60,260 nt of DNA. It comes from Podaxis mareebaensis. Lineage: Eukaryota; Basidiomycota; Agaricomycetes; Agaricales; Agaricaceae. Shown piece by piece: positions 13,731 to 25,409 of the stretch. The stretch lies in contig JAEUWP010000386.1 of the NCBI GenBank assembly GCA_018524725.1, positions 1 to 60,260 on the forward strand. The letters are read 5' to 3'. Under the pieces are notes generated by a model. That model worked only from the letters and a program-made list of their open reading frames with translations. It was not told the origin of the DNA and searched no databases. Numbering within the stretch: the stretch's first letter is position 1; each line of letters begins with the position of its first letter. The position numbers and the translations under genes were made by a program.

Positions 13731-14229
13731 TTTACGGTGGGGGTGGTGGTAGAGGAGAGAGGTGGAACGAGTGAGGTGTCCCCAAAACAAAATTCAGCAC
13801 CCCTACCATATCTGCCGTGAGAACCACTTGCCTAAACCAGGACACTCCGCTCTGATGATCCAACCACGAGTAATGCCAGTCATGTAAAATGCTCCTGACA
13901 CTGGCACCACCTTCAGGACCACCTTCTAACACGGCTCGCGTAAAAGATAGCTGAGGAGGTACCCCAATGTCCTCTGGACCAGTTTATGGCCCATTACGAT
14001 CCATTCTGCCCGTCTCAGACCTCCGTTGAAAAAGTATTCCACCTCTACACATCTACACCCGCACAGAACCATTGCTGAAGAAGATTGAATAAGATGACGA
14101 GGAGAAAGCGCAGGATTTGGTATGGTCCGACTTTGGGCTTCCACCGGCATCAAGTAAGGACGCAGAACCAAGATCTTTGACAGCTGGAAGATATCGCGAA
14201 CTCTGCGCAGACCAGAAGTAGAACTTGCC
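13731..14229. other. short intergenic region, PDA1 5' flank
   Basis: This holds the 5' flank of the minus-strand PDA1 gene and the left side of the kinase relic. Small minus-strand open frames (13732-13932, 13926-14231) have no recognisable content. Confidence 0.4.
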
Positions 14230-16251
14230 ATGCGGCGCGAATCTGAACGCCGTCCTCATTTTTCTTATCGCGACTACTCGCCAAAGGACCGCTTCTCGGG
14301 AATGAGAGAAACTAACTTCCGTTTTGATGCATACATCACCAATGGTCTAGCTCTCAACTACATCTCATTGGCGGAAGTTGCAGTGGTTGCAGAGTTCAAG
14401 AAGCATATCAAGGATAAATACACGGTCAGTTCCTTTCTCCTCAATTGCTAATGTGCGTTTTAAATCTACGCTCAGAACTGTCAACAACTAGTTTCGGATG
14501 TCAATCAAATTATGGATGACGATCCTCATCGTACGTGAGTTTATGGTGTATGTCCCAGCTGCGTGGGATGCGAAAATCATACTTATTAGTGTTTAGATCA
14601 CAATTGAGGATGGCGCGATGTCGGTCTGGTGCTTCAGCTGCTCCCATTCCGTCAAGTCGACGTCCTTCAACTTTACAACAGTACTGTCAGAAGTTATTCC
14701 TTCAGATCTCACCTCTGATCTCTAGTATGGGATATAAAGATTTTCATCCGTGTCTCCCTTCCGTTCATCTACGCTACATGAGAATTGGATATGATTCCAC
14801 CGTGCACCGAGTGTTGTACGGGAATGACACCTGCTATGTCTATAAAACAGAAATGCAGGGCCATAAGAAATGTTTCAGAACTGTGAAGCCGTTGTTCAGC
14901 CCACGGGTTCGGTGCATCACTGAGAGGAAGACCCGGGTTTGGCAGGCTGTTGAAGTTGAGGGGGTTCATGACTATGAAGTTGGGAGGGTCAAGGATGGCT
15001 CAGCGGTCGCTCTGAAAGATGTATGGCTGGATGACAAGTCAGAGACGGAGAAGCAGATCCTGGACAACATATTTGAACGTCTTCAGAAAGTCAAAGAAGA
15101 GGATTACGAATGGGCCTATGACGAACTCAAGGGCTATCTCAAGCATCTGCTCGAGCCGGGGCGGTACAAGAACCACTTCATGGAAATCAAAAATCACATT
15201 TGCCATTTACACTTCCTTCTCCGGGTTTGCTCATCCCCATACAGGATGAACCAGAGAGCGCATCCGAGAACATGCTAGCGAGTTCGACTCAGAGTGGGTC
15301 GCATAGTGGTTTGTCTTCCAACCTATTCAATCAAACATGGGCTAAGTAGCTTTTCGCCGTACATATCCTGCCAAGCAACACTATCGCCTTGTTTACAGTG
15401 AAGTCGATTGCTCGCTACATGCGGCTCCAAACATTTCAATATTGGTTGGATCAGTGCGCGATGTATTCGTCGGTGAGCCTCCTGCTCTTTGTTGTAGGAC
15501 CACGCTTGATACCTGCTTAGCCCTCGTTCTATTGTACCTCGCCAGATATGTCCACAGGAACATGAGTTCCGGCAATATCATCCTTGTTCCTAACAGCCAA
15601 GGCCAGTTTAGAGGAGAGTTGAGCAACTTCGAGCATGCAAAGAAATTTGAAGATGACACATACAGTGATGAGTCTTTTAATGAAGCTGGTCTCATGTGCA
15701 AATGCTTAGGGAACGCTTTTCTTCATGCCACTGGAAATTCACCTTTCAAGAATTCTTGCTATTCACATGCCCGAACAAGTTTCACAAGATATTACACCAC
15801 AGCCTTCTCACTAGCGTTTACATATTCGCCTCCCTCAAAAGAAGGCCACTCCCTCAAAAGGCATACCACCGAAACAAGCCTCCTCGAAAAATGTCAACAA
15901 CCCAGTGCCACCCAAGTTCCGCTTTTCACATGACCTGGAGTCACTTTGGTGGATTGCCTTGTGGATTCTCATCTACCACGTCAAATACCCTCAGGGGCTC
16001 AAACTTGCCGAGGAAGTCTATACACGCGATCCGGCCCCCAGTTTCATGAGATGTTTTCTGCTCACAACGAAGAACTGCTCGGACTACCTTCTTCGTCACA
16101 TTGACGCTCGTTCCGAATCTTGTGTTTCCGACCTGGTTGAGTCCCGCAATGCACGTCTGCACTCTGACTGTGACTTCTATGTCGTCGACATCTGGGATCC
16201 CATGACCTATGCCGAAACCTATAACTGTACCTTTTTACCTCTCTTCGATTG
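14230..16251 (+). pseudogene. FunK1-type fungal protein kinase, broken
   Basis: FunK1 kinases are an expanded family of Agaricomycetes. Recognisable blocks in order: LNYISLAEVAVVAEFKKHIK near 14340; a SHSVKSTSFNF block near 14640; the block ending RKTRVWQAVEVEG near 14930, followed by an alternating charged/hydrophobic linker; the catalytic loop VHRNMSSGNIIL near 15555; SNFEHAKKFEDDT near 15620; and FRFSHDLESLWWIALWI near 15920. These blocks lie in different frames. The stretch that should carry the family's MAVEV-like motif after 15690 is missing about 17-20 bases. The frame that continues into the C-terminal block meets a TAG near 15825. The catalytic loop has Asn where the proton-acceptor Asp is expected (HRN for HRD), and the Asp of the LSDLEYA-type motif is also Asn. 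It is almost certainly non-functional. Confidence 0.75.
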
Positions 16252-18070
16252 AGTAGATACGATTGGCAAGGGAATTTCCTGTTACGAGAATATCACCTTT
16301 CAGTCTGAAGAAGGCTCTGAGCCCCAAAAGAAACTGCCCGAGATCAAGTGTAAACAGGCGCATGAGCAAGACAAATATGGTGGTGGTTTGGACGGGGAGG
16401 GACGTGGCCAGTGAGAAGCAGGGGAGCGGAATAGGAAGAAATGAGCGAAAATGATCATTCCCGGACAACTACAGCTGTGTCGCACTTGATGCTGATGTGT
16501 ATATATACCTTTTTAACACCCTCACCATTGATTTGTTTGATCCACTACTGTGCTTGAACATAGCTGCTTCGGTCAATAATACACGGAATACCGGCTGCTT
16601 TCCACTACAATGATTTGCCAATAACCACAGTCCTCCTGATTCAATAGCTTCTTTCTTTGGACAGAAGTAGAATACGACTATCAATCATTGAGATGACTAC
16701 GCCACGGGTAACTTATTGAATCCCCAGAAATGTTGTCTCATTCTTTCGACTCTCACTCTCAATGTCACTCAAACACCCTCAAATCCAATCCCCAGTCCAA
16801 GGTTATGACTAACCCTGCATGGTGTTCTTTTGGATTGAGACTTGGAGTACACCCCTGGATACTGCCTTTAAGCCCAGCTATCAAGTCATGTCCGTCCTCC
16901 ACACTCATTGCCTCTGGTAGACCAGCTTTCCAACTGCTGGGGCTCAGTTTACATGGCATCAGAGGGCTGTATATAATGATACTGTATACCTCAATCTGTC
17001 ATAGTGGGCCATGGAAGCTTGGGAGGTACTCAGATGCCAGAATGGCCTGTAAAGCTTGTAGCCCTGTGAACCAGAGGACACCCACTTCCAACCCCCTGTT
17101 GACACCCACACGCTCATCCCCCTAATTTGTTAAATCCAAGAGGCTTACTAGGATTAATGATAAATGGAAGCTGATGATGGCTAGTTTAGCAGTTCAAATC
17201 AGGCTGGACTGGAGTAGTAAAGAGCACTCTTTGTCTAAGATTGTAACAAGGGGGAAACTACAAGTGGTATTGTCATAGCCAAGTGTCCAGCATGGTCTAG
17301 TCTTGCACAGATGGTGGTTGGAGGTGGATTTCCTTTGGCTGGTATCGGGCCCGTGACTTGTCATGCTGCACAAGAATTTGCACCAGGTAAGAAACGAACC
17401 TGGTGTGGCACTCATAATTCTCACACTATCTGAACTGGAAAACCACATCATAATGTACATATTTGGGTTTAAAACTATCTGTCCATTAGAACCATATTGA
17501 TGGGTGACTGCATTCTGGATCCCTCATGATCAAGTGGAGGGATCAGGATGGGCTAATGATCCCCATGAGGAACATATTTCCAAGGGAGATGAAGATGGGA
17601 CATACAGAGGCGATTCTCGAAAATAACTTTCATAAATGCAGCATGCTCTGCTTCAGACAGAGCATACCACCCCACAACCTGGTTGGTGGCCCTCTTTGTG
17701 CCGAAATGCTCTATTAATTCTCCAGCCACTTTTGCTTGAGGGGCTCCAACATAAGAGGCCCAAGCCATTGTGAAACCATCTGCAGCACTGGAGCCATTGT
17801 GAGCATGCCAGAAGGAATGTTCCAGACATATGAGAATTGCTGCCAATGTAGCAGTAAGGAACTGCAATGAAAAATAAAAGGACATGCCAAGCAAACCTGC
17901 TAGAGCATGCATAGAAGGCATCTATACCGAAATCCAGTAAATGAGATAGCAAAATGAAAAGGGTAGGGTGTTTTTACCATGTACTGAGTGTGCACAATGG
18001 GTAGAATGTGGGAATTCTGTTTAGTAGCACATGGGTTAATCAAGGGTGTGTAAGAGCATAAACAGGAAAG
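16252..18070. other. no gene recognised; left flank of the tandem array
   Basis: Open frames at 16730-17125 (plus) and 17921-17553 (minus) are the longest. The minus one begins with a hydrophobic stretch and contains WASYVGAPQAKVAGELIEHF, but it matches nothing I know and has no clear exon partners. This could be the remnant of another mobile element. Confidence 0.3.
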
Positions 18071-21000
18071 CTGGTTACAAACTGAATGGACACCACAGCA
18101 GCATATCAGCAATTGGAAATTGAGCTCAGAGTGTCCACAGGGACTCACTTCCTGGATGGGATTTCACAGCAGCACGTCAGCAATTGGAAATTGAGCTCAG
18201 AACGTCCACAGGGACTCACAAACTGAATGGGATTTCACAGCGGCACATCAGCAATTGGAAATCAAGCTCAGAACGTCCATGGGGACCCACAAGCTGGATG
18301 GGATTTCACAGCTGCACATCAGCAATTGGGAATTGAGCTCAGAATGTTCACAGGGACTCACTCCCTGGATGGGATTTCACAGTGGCACATCAGCAATTGG
18401 AAATCAAGTTCAGAACTCCACGGGGACTCACTCGCTGGATGGGATTTCACAGCAGCACATCAGCAATTGGAAGTTGAGCTTAGAACGTCCACAGAGACTC
18501 ACTCCCTGGATGGGATTTCACAGCGGCACGTCAGCAATTGGAAATCAAGCTCAGAACGTCCACAGGGACTCACTCGCTGGATGGGATTTCACAGCAGCAT
18601 GTCAGCAATTGGAAATCAAGCTCAGAACATCCACGGGGACTCACTCGCTGGATGGGATTTCACAGCAGCACATCAGCAATTGGAAATCGAGCTCAGAACT
18701 CCATAGGGACTCACAAGCTGGATGGGATTTCACAGTGGCATGTCAGCAATTGGGAATTGAGCTCAGAACGTCTACAGGGACTCACTTGCTGGATGGATTT
18801 CACAGCGGCACATCAGCATTTGGAAATCGAGCTCAGAATGTCCATGGACTCACTCGCTGGATGGGATTTCACAGCAGCATGTCAGCAATTGGAAATCAGG
18901 CTCAGAACGTCCATGGGGACTTACTTCCTGGATGGGATTTCACACTGGCATGTCAGCAATTGGAAATCGAGCTCAGAACGTCCACAGGGACTCACAAGCT
19001 GGATGGGATTTCACAGCGGCACATCAGCAATTGGAAATCAAGCTCAGAACATGCATGGGGACTCACTTCCTGGATGGGATTTCACAGTGGCACATCAGCA
19101 ATTGGAAATTGAGTTCACAACGTCCATGGGGACTCCTCACAAACTGGATGGGATTTCACGGCAGCATGTTAGCAATTGGAAATCAGGCTCAGAACATCCA
19201 CGGGGACTCACTCGCTGTATGGGATTTCAAAGAGGCACATCAGCAATTGGAAATCGAGCTCAGAACGTCCACGGGGGCTCACTTGCTGGATGGGATTTCA
19301 CAGTGGCACGTTAGCAATTGGAAATCAAGCTCAGAATGTCCACAGGGACTCACAAGCTGGATAGGATTTCACAGCGGCACATCAGCAATTGGAAATTGAG
19401 CTCAGAATGTCCATGGGGACTCACTTCCTGGATGGTATTTCACAGCGGCATGTCAGCAATTGGAAATTGAGCTCAGAATGTCCACGGGGACTCACAAGCT
19501 GGATGGGATTTCACAGTGGCATGTCAGCAGTTGGAAATCAAGCTCAGAACTTCCATGGGGACTCACTTCCTGGATGGGATTTCACAGCAGCATGTCAGCA
19601 ATTGGAAATCAAGCTCAGAACGTCCACAGGGACTCACTCGCTGGATGGGATTTCACAGTGGCATGTCAGCAATTGGAAATCAAGCTCAGAACTCCACAGG
19701 GACTCACTTCCTGGATGGATTTCACAGCGGCACATCAGCAATTGGAAATTGAGCTCAGAACGTCCACAGGGACTCACTTCCTGGATGGGATTTCACAGCG
19801 GCACATCAGCAATTGGAAATCAAGCTCAGAACGTCCACAGGGACTCACTTCCTGGATGGGATTTCACAGCGGCATGTCAGCAATTGGAAATTGAGCTCAG
19901 AATGTCCATGGGGACTCACTTCCTGGATGGGATTTCACAGCAATACGTCAGCAATTGGAAATCAAGCTCAGAACGTGCATGGGGACTTACTTCCTGGATG
20001 GGATTTCACAGTGGCACGTCAGCAATTGGAAATCGAGTTCACAATGTCCACGGGGACCCCTCACAAACTGGATGGGATTTCATGGCGGCACATCAGCAAT
20101 TGGAAATCAAGCTCAGAACATCCATGGGGACTCACTCGCTGGATGGGATTTCAAAGGGGCACGTCAGCAATTGAAAATCGAGCTCAGAACATCCACAGAG
20201 GCTCACTTGCTGGATGGGATTTCACAGCGGCACGTCAGCAATTGGAAATCAAGCTCAGAATGTCCACAGGGGCTCACTTCCTGGATGGGATTTCACAGCA
20301 GCACGTCAGCAATTGGAAATCGAGCTCAGAACGTCCATAGGGACTCACAAGCTGGATAGGATTTCACGGCGGCACGTCAGCAATTGGAAATCGAGCTCAG
20401 AACATCCACGGGAACTCACTCGCTGGATGGGATTTCACGGCGGCATGTCAGCAATTGGAAATCAAGCTCAAAACTCCATGGGGACTCACTCGCTGGATGG
20501 GATTTCACAGTGGCACGTCAGCAATTGGAAATCAAGCTCAGAACATCCACAGGGACTCACTTCCTGGATGGGATTTCAAAGCGGCACATCAGCAATTGGA
20601 AATTGAGCTCAGAACGCCCACAGGGACTCACAAGCTGGATGGGATTTCACAGCGGCACGTCAGCAATTGGAAATTGAGCTCAGAACATCCACAGGGGCTC
20701 ACTTCCTGGATGGGATTTCACAGTAGCACGTCAGCAATTGGAAATTGAGTTCACAATGTCCACGGGGACTCCTCACAAACTGGATGGGATATCACGGCGG
20801 CACATCAGCAATTGGAAATCAAGCTCAGAACATCCATGGGGACTCACTCGCTGGATGGGATTTCACAGCAGCATGTCAGCAATTGGAAATCGAGCTCAGA
20901 ACGTCCACAGGGACCCACTTGCTGGATGGGATTTCACAGTGGCACGTCAGCAATTGGAAATCAAGCTCAGAATGTCCACAGGGACTCCTCACAAGCTGGA

Positions 21001-22103
21001 TGGGATTTCACGGCGGCACGTCAGCAATTGGAAATCAGGCTCAGAATGTCCACGGGGACTCACTTGCTGGATGGGATTTCACAGTGGCACGTCAGCAATT
21101 GGAAATCAAGCTCAGAACGTCCACAAGGACTCACTTGCTTGATGGGATTTCAAAGCAGCATGTCAGCAATTGGAAATTGCGCTCAGAATGTCCACAGGCA
21201 CTCACAAGCTGGATGGGATTTCACAGTGGCACATCAGCAATTGGAAATCGAGCTCAGAATGTCCATGGACTCACTTGCTGGATGGGATTTCACAGTGGCA
21301 CGTCAGCAACTGGAAATTGAGCTCAGAACGTCTGGGGGGACTCACTCGCTGGATGGGATTTCACAGTGGCACGTCAGCAATTGGAAATCGAGTTCACAAC
21401 ATCCACGGGGACTCACAAGCTGGATGGGATTTCACAGCGGCACGTCAGCAATTGGAAATCAAGCTCAGAATGTCCACGGGGACTCACTCGCTGGATGGGA
21501 TTTCGCAGCGGCATGTCAGCAATTGGAAATCAAGCTCAGAATGTCCATGGACTCACTCGCTGGATGGGATTTCACAGCGGCACGTCAGCAATTGGAAATC
21601 AAGCTCAGAACGTCCACAGGGACTCACTTCCTGGATGGGATTTTACAGCGGCACATCAGCAATTGGAAATCGAGCTCAGAACGTCCACAGGGACTCACTC
21701 GCTGGATGGGATTTCACAGTGGCACGTCAGCAATTGGAAATCGAGTTCACATCATCCACGGGGACTCACTTGCTGGATAGGAGTGGCATGTCAGCAATTG
21801 GAAATCGAGCTCAGAACGTCCACGGGGACTCACTTCCTGGATGGGATTTCACAGTGGCACGTCAGCAATTGGAAATTGAGCTCAGAACTCCACGGGGACT
21901 CACAAACTGGATGGGATTTCACAGCAGCATGTCAGCAATTGGAAATCAAGCTCAGAACATCCACGGGGACTCACTTCCTGGATGGGATTTCACAGCGGCA
22001 CGTCAGCAACTGGAAATTGAGCTCAGAACGTCCACGGGGACTCACTTCCTGGATGGGATTTCACAGCGGTATGTCAGCGATTGGAAATCGAGCTCAGAAC
22101 GTC
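18071..22103. repeat. tandem array (minisatellite), 71-bp unit, about 57 copies
   Basis: The unit is 71 bp by spacing of the invariant GCAATTGGAAAT core (18251, 18322, 18393 and so on). A typical copy runs GGATGGGATTTCACAG, then CGGCACGTCAGCAATTGG, then AAATCGAGCTCAGAACGTCC, then ACGGGGACTCACTCGCT. Length variants exist: about 66-67 bp copies lacking the bases after GTCCA (for example near 18843 and 21260), 69-bp copies missing two bases in the GAACTCCA form, and 74-bp copies with an extra CTC (19131, 20767, 20983; the copy at 20055 has CCC). Differences between copies are concentrated at CpG positions. The first copy (about 18071) and last copy (ends 22103) are degenerate or cut. Because 71 is not a multiple of three and the unit has no stop in any forward phase, long open frames (up to 322 codons) run in all three forward frames. 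These are most simply by-products of the repeat. Confidence 0.97.
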
Positions 22104-22525
22104 GAAAATCACTCACTCTCTACAGTAATGCATAGTCGTTATCATCCTGATTAGTCACACATTCGAAGTTCCAGCGTTGCATACTACCTCCTGTGATGAA
22201 ATTTAGCAACTGCTTGTGCGTTGTCATGGCGTCATTACCGAGTCTCCCTTCAAATCCACCCAATTAGCCTATTTCAAATCTTGCTCGGTGGCATACCTAC
22301 ATACTAATCATATATTTCAATTTTGCTTGCGCATATCCACTGATGACACTTACGTCCTGAAATCTCTGTTGTCCCTCTGTCAATGTCATATCCAAAAGTG
22401 GATTCTCACATACTGCATCTCAAATTTCAGTCACTGTTCCAGAAACAACAATCATCTTGATCACATACTGTCCTATAGCAATGCCCGAACCACGCGGCAG
22501 CCGCCCATACCAGCGCGTCCTTGGC
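22104..22525. other. between tandem array and GTPase gene
   Basis: One open frame (22216-22617, plus) overlaps the GTPase 3' end in antisense and has no recognisable content. The stretch is probably 3' flank. Confidence 0.35.
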
Positions 22526-23779
22526 TCATTTCAGCGCTGCTGGATTACAGCAGAATGCAAATGAAGATATACTATGTCAGAAATGTTTCCAAATTGAAGA
22601 CTCGAATGGAGGAGTAAGCAGAGGCACCAGGGAATAACTGTGCAACTCACTTGTTCACGGCATATTCGATACAAATATCCAGGTTGTTCTTTTGAACGGT
22701 GACGAACAACATCTTCAGTGCCAGGTCGTCGATCGAGGCTGTCGTCTGGTGGATGAGTTCCTTTACCTGTTCCTGATGATTACCTTCGTCCTCGTGTAGC
22801 GCTGGACATGGGATAAGTTCCAAAGTCGGCAACTAAACAGAACAAGGACGTACATTCAAAACGCACGTAAGCGCGAGGCGGGAACATGTACCCCTTCAGC
22901 GGCTGCTCAAACTTCTCCTCCAATGTTGTACAAGCGATCTCTCTATTAGCCTTCTCGTCCTCCTTGTCGCCGACTTGAACAATGAGATCATCGAATTTTG
23001 TGAAGATCGCCACAACTGGGACTGTATCTCGTCAGTTCAGAATGAGAGAGTTGGGTATTCCCAACTAGCTTACCATTCCCTGCTCGTTCCTCGTTGAAGA
23101 ACCTCTTTTCCAATTCCAATAAAGGCCGAGATGCATTCAGGGTAAAGCAAAACCTAATGGCACCATCAATTGAACTGTGTCAAGGGGGGTGATAAAACCG
23201 ACCAGATCGCATGAATTTGATCATGAACTTTGCCAGATTTCGCCCTCTCTTGTAAGAAAGACAGCACTTCCAGGAGTTCCTCCTCACCTCCCGCCTCAAA
23301 ACCGGGAGAGTCATGGAAAATGAACTCCGGGTTGCTCCCGAAGGAGAACTCACGGCGAACGTCGTGGATCCCTCGCTGCAGCGCTGGAATCAGTGACATG
23401 GTCTGATGAAAGCATGATTCTTATCGGGCTGGCACCTCGTTAGTTGGCTGAAGCTGTGGATACGGGGGCGGTGACAATGAGAAAGATATATCTAGCCGAG
23501 TTTATAACTGACCTTGTTGTAAACTGGATCACTAGTAGTATTGCACACTCGCCTTAGCAGCGTCGTTTTACCAGCATTTGCCCTACCGATAACGAGGATA
23601 CGGAAATGGGTGTATTTGGCGCGAAGCTTCGCAGCTTCTTTTGGGTCGATTGCTGTCGTTGATGTGGATGCAGACGCGGCAGCGGGTGTGGGCGAACCAG
23701 ATCGACGAGATCCAAATCTGAAGGCATTCTTCAGTCGATCGCCCAATCCTTTGCGGGCCTGCGAGCGTTTTTCAGCCAT
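22526..23779 (-). CDS. P-loop GTPase of the Agaricomycete G-domain family
   Basis: Six exons by hand: 23513-23779, 23203-23402, 23074-23153, 22854-23021, 22651-22801 and 22526-22571. They total 912 nt and 303 residues. The N-terminus is basic and Ser/Ala-rich, with GSPTPAAASASTSTT as a low-complexity linker. The P-loop (G1) is GRANAGKTTLL at about residues 68-78. G3 is in FIFHDSPGFEAGG, and G4 is in VAIFTKFDDL, with TKFD in place of NKxD as is common in this family. A helical C-terminus follows. The family is greatly expanded in mushrooms and resembles AIG1/septin-like small GTPases. Its cellular role is unknown. The last 15-codon exon is the least certain part. All introns are GT-AG. Confidence 0.82.
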
Positions 23780-23818
23780 ATCGATGAAGGTTAGAGACGA
23801 TAAAGGGCTGCGATGGTG

Positions 23819-23826
23819 TTTAAATA
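23819..23826 (-). promoter_or_regulatory. possible TATA-like element of the GTPase gene
   Basis: TATTTAAA on the minus strand lies about 40 bp before the ATG at 23779. Its position and composition fit a TATA element. No other support. Confidence 0.3.
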
Positions 23827-25409
23827 TCCGTGAGGTTTCTCGTAATATCGCCGACCACATGACAGAAGAGTCCCATTTACTTATAGAAGGCTCAACCATG
23901 TGATCTTTTGCGTCTCCCGGTTGGACGATAAAGGTTCCATACACGCACATGCATCTCCAGCCAAACACCATCAAACACCTCTGAATTGGAGATCCATGGC
24001 CCTTGAATTCAAAGCGCTTGTCCCACCGCTACCGTTAACAGCGGTAGATGTCAGCACTCTAAGTCTCCGAATTTCACTGAGAAATGGTTGCACTGGGATA
24101 GCAAGATCGCCCTGGCAGGAAACGTGATTAACGTTTGGGCCGCCGAGTCAATGAACCGAGGAACCGGGCTTGGATCTCTTTTTGGAATCATCAAGAAACC
24201 CAGACTTCACGCGCACGGTCAACTTCCCGCAGACGGGAAACATCCAGCTTCTTTCCTGTTCAAGCCTTCTACATATGGTGACATTGACATCTTCATATCA
24301 AGTGCGCATGTTGGTGCCCAGGGATGTACGGCGCATATGTCATAGCCTCATGCCATAGAAATTTAAGGACCTTCCGGCAGATAATCATGGTACGTGGGAG
24401 CTCTGCGATGGAAGCGTTCTGCAACCCCATGCTGAGATGGTGAATAGCGTGCTGTATTCTCGATCTCGATCTCCTCCTTTGTAGCCCAATCCACATTCAC
24501 TTACGCCCCATTGCCGAACCTCATCGACACTCACTACGGAGGTTGCTTCGACCACTTGCTTCGGCAACAGTTTCGTGGAGGGGGTAATTTCTGAATACAA
24601 AGCTCACAGCCGTCCGTTGATCCGGTGGTATTGTTATCCAGAGCGAGGAGAGACGAAGGGTGAAGGGCCTTGATGGCGGGACCAGACCACAATGAGGCTA
24701 ACGGTGTACGTGTTCGACCAATATAAACGATAGAATTGAAGGAAAAGTATACATATGCTAGTACCGGCTACGCAGAGAGGGATGGCTCGACAATAACCTG
24801 TAATTCTCCCTCGTGACCTTCGCCGTCCAAACTTCTCAATCCAAGAATGCGGTCCAAGATGGACCCTCTGTATGAACGATGGACAAAGTATCACCACATT
24901 GAGTAGCCGTTCAAGAGTCTGGCTCAATGCAAACCTTCAAGGAACTTATTGGACATTCGGGACAACGTGACTCACTACTATCCCCAGGTAGTCTGCCCTA
25001 CGCGGCATCCGAGGGTCCCGGGGCTTCAACCATACCGTCGTCATTGTCCCATGCAACCTCATTAGCCTTCAACACCGTGCGTAACTGTTGATGGTCCAGA
25101 TCGGCCTACAACCTATCACGATGATTCCTCTGATAGCACCTCACAGCGTGAGGGAAACGACCCCCAACTCCCGTCGAGCACATCTCTGGGTGCCCGGAAA
25201 TGGCACTGGCATAGATCAATGCTGTGAGGAAGAGATAGTCACGCTGTTTCCCGTTATCCTCTAGACTAGTAGCAATCAGAGCCAGAGTATAGGTGTGTCT
25301 GCCTTGCATTTTGCTCGAGAGCGGACATCTGGTGAGGATCTCGGCTGACAGAACCAAGAACCAATAGATGTAGGGTGATGTATATGTCGTCCTGTTGATA
25401 CTCTGATTC
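23827..25409. other. no gene recognised between GTPase gene and DUF6535 relic
   Basis: Minus-strand frames at 24634-24927 and 25106-25501 are open and partly hydrophobic. The latter may be a C-terminal remnant of the neighbouring membrane-protein relic. No family match. Confidence 0.3.

Noticed and set aside
18227..22154. Long forward open frames (up to 322 codons) rich in GFHSGTSAIGN-type repeats, as a repeat protein gene
   Set aside because: All three forward frames are equally open over the same DNA, no start, promoter or introns are evident, and unit length varies freely (66-74 bp). These are better explained as by-products of a stop-free 71-bp unit.
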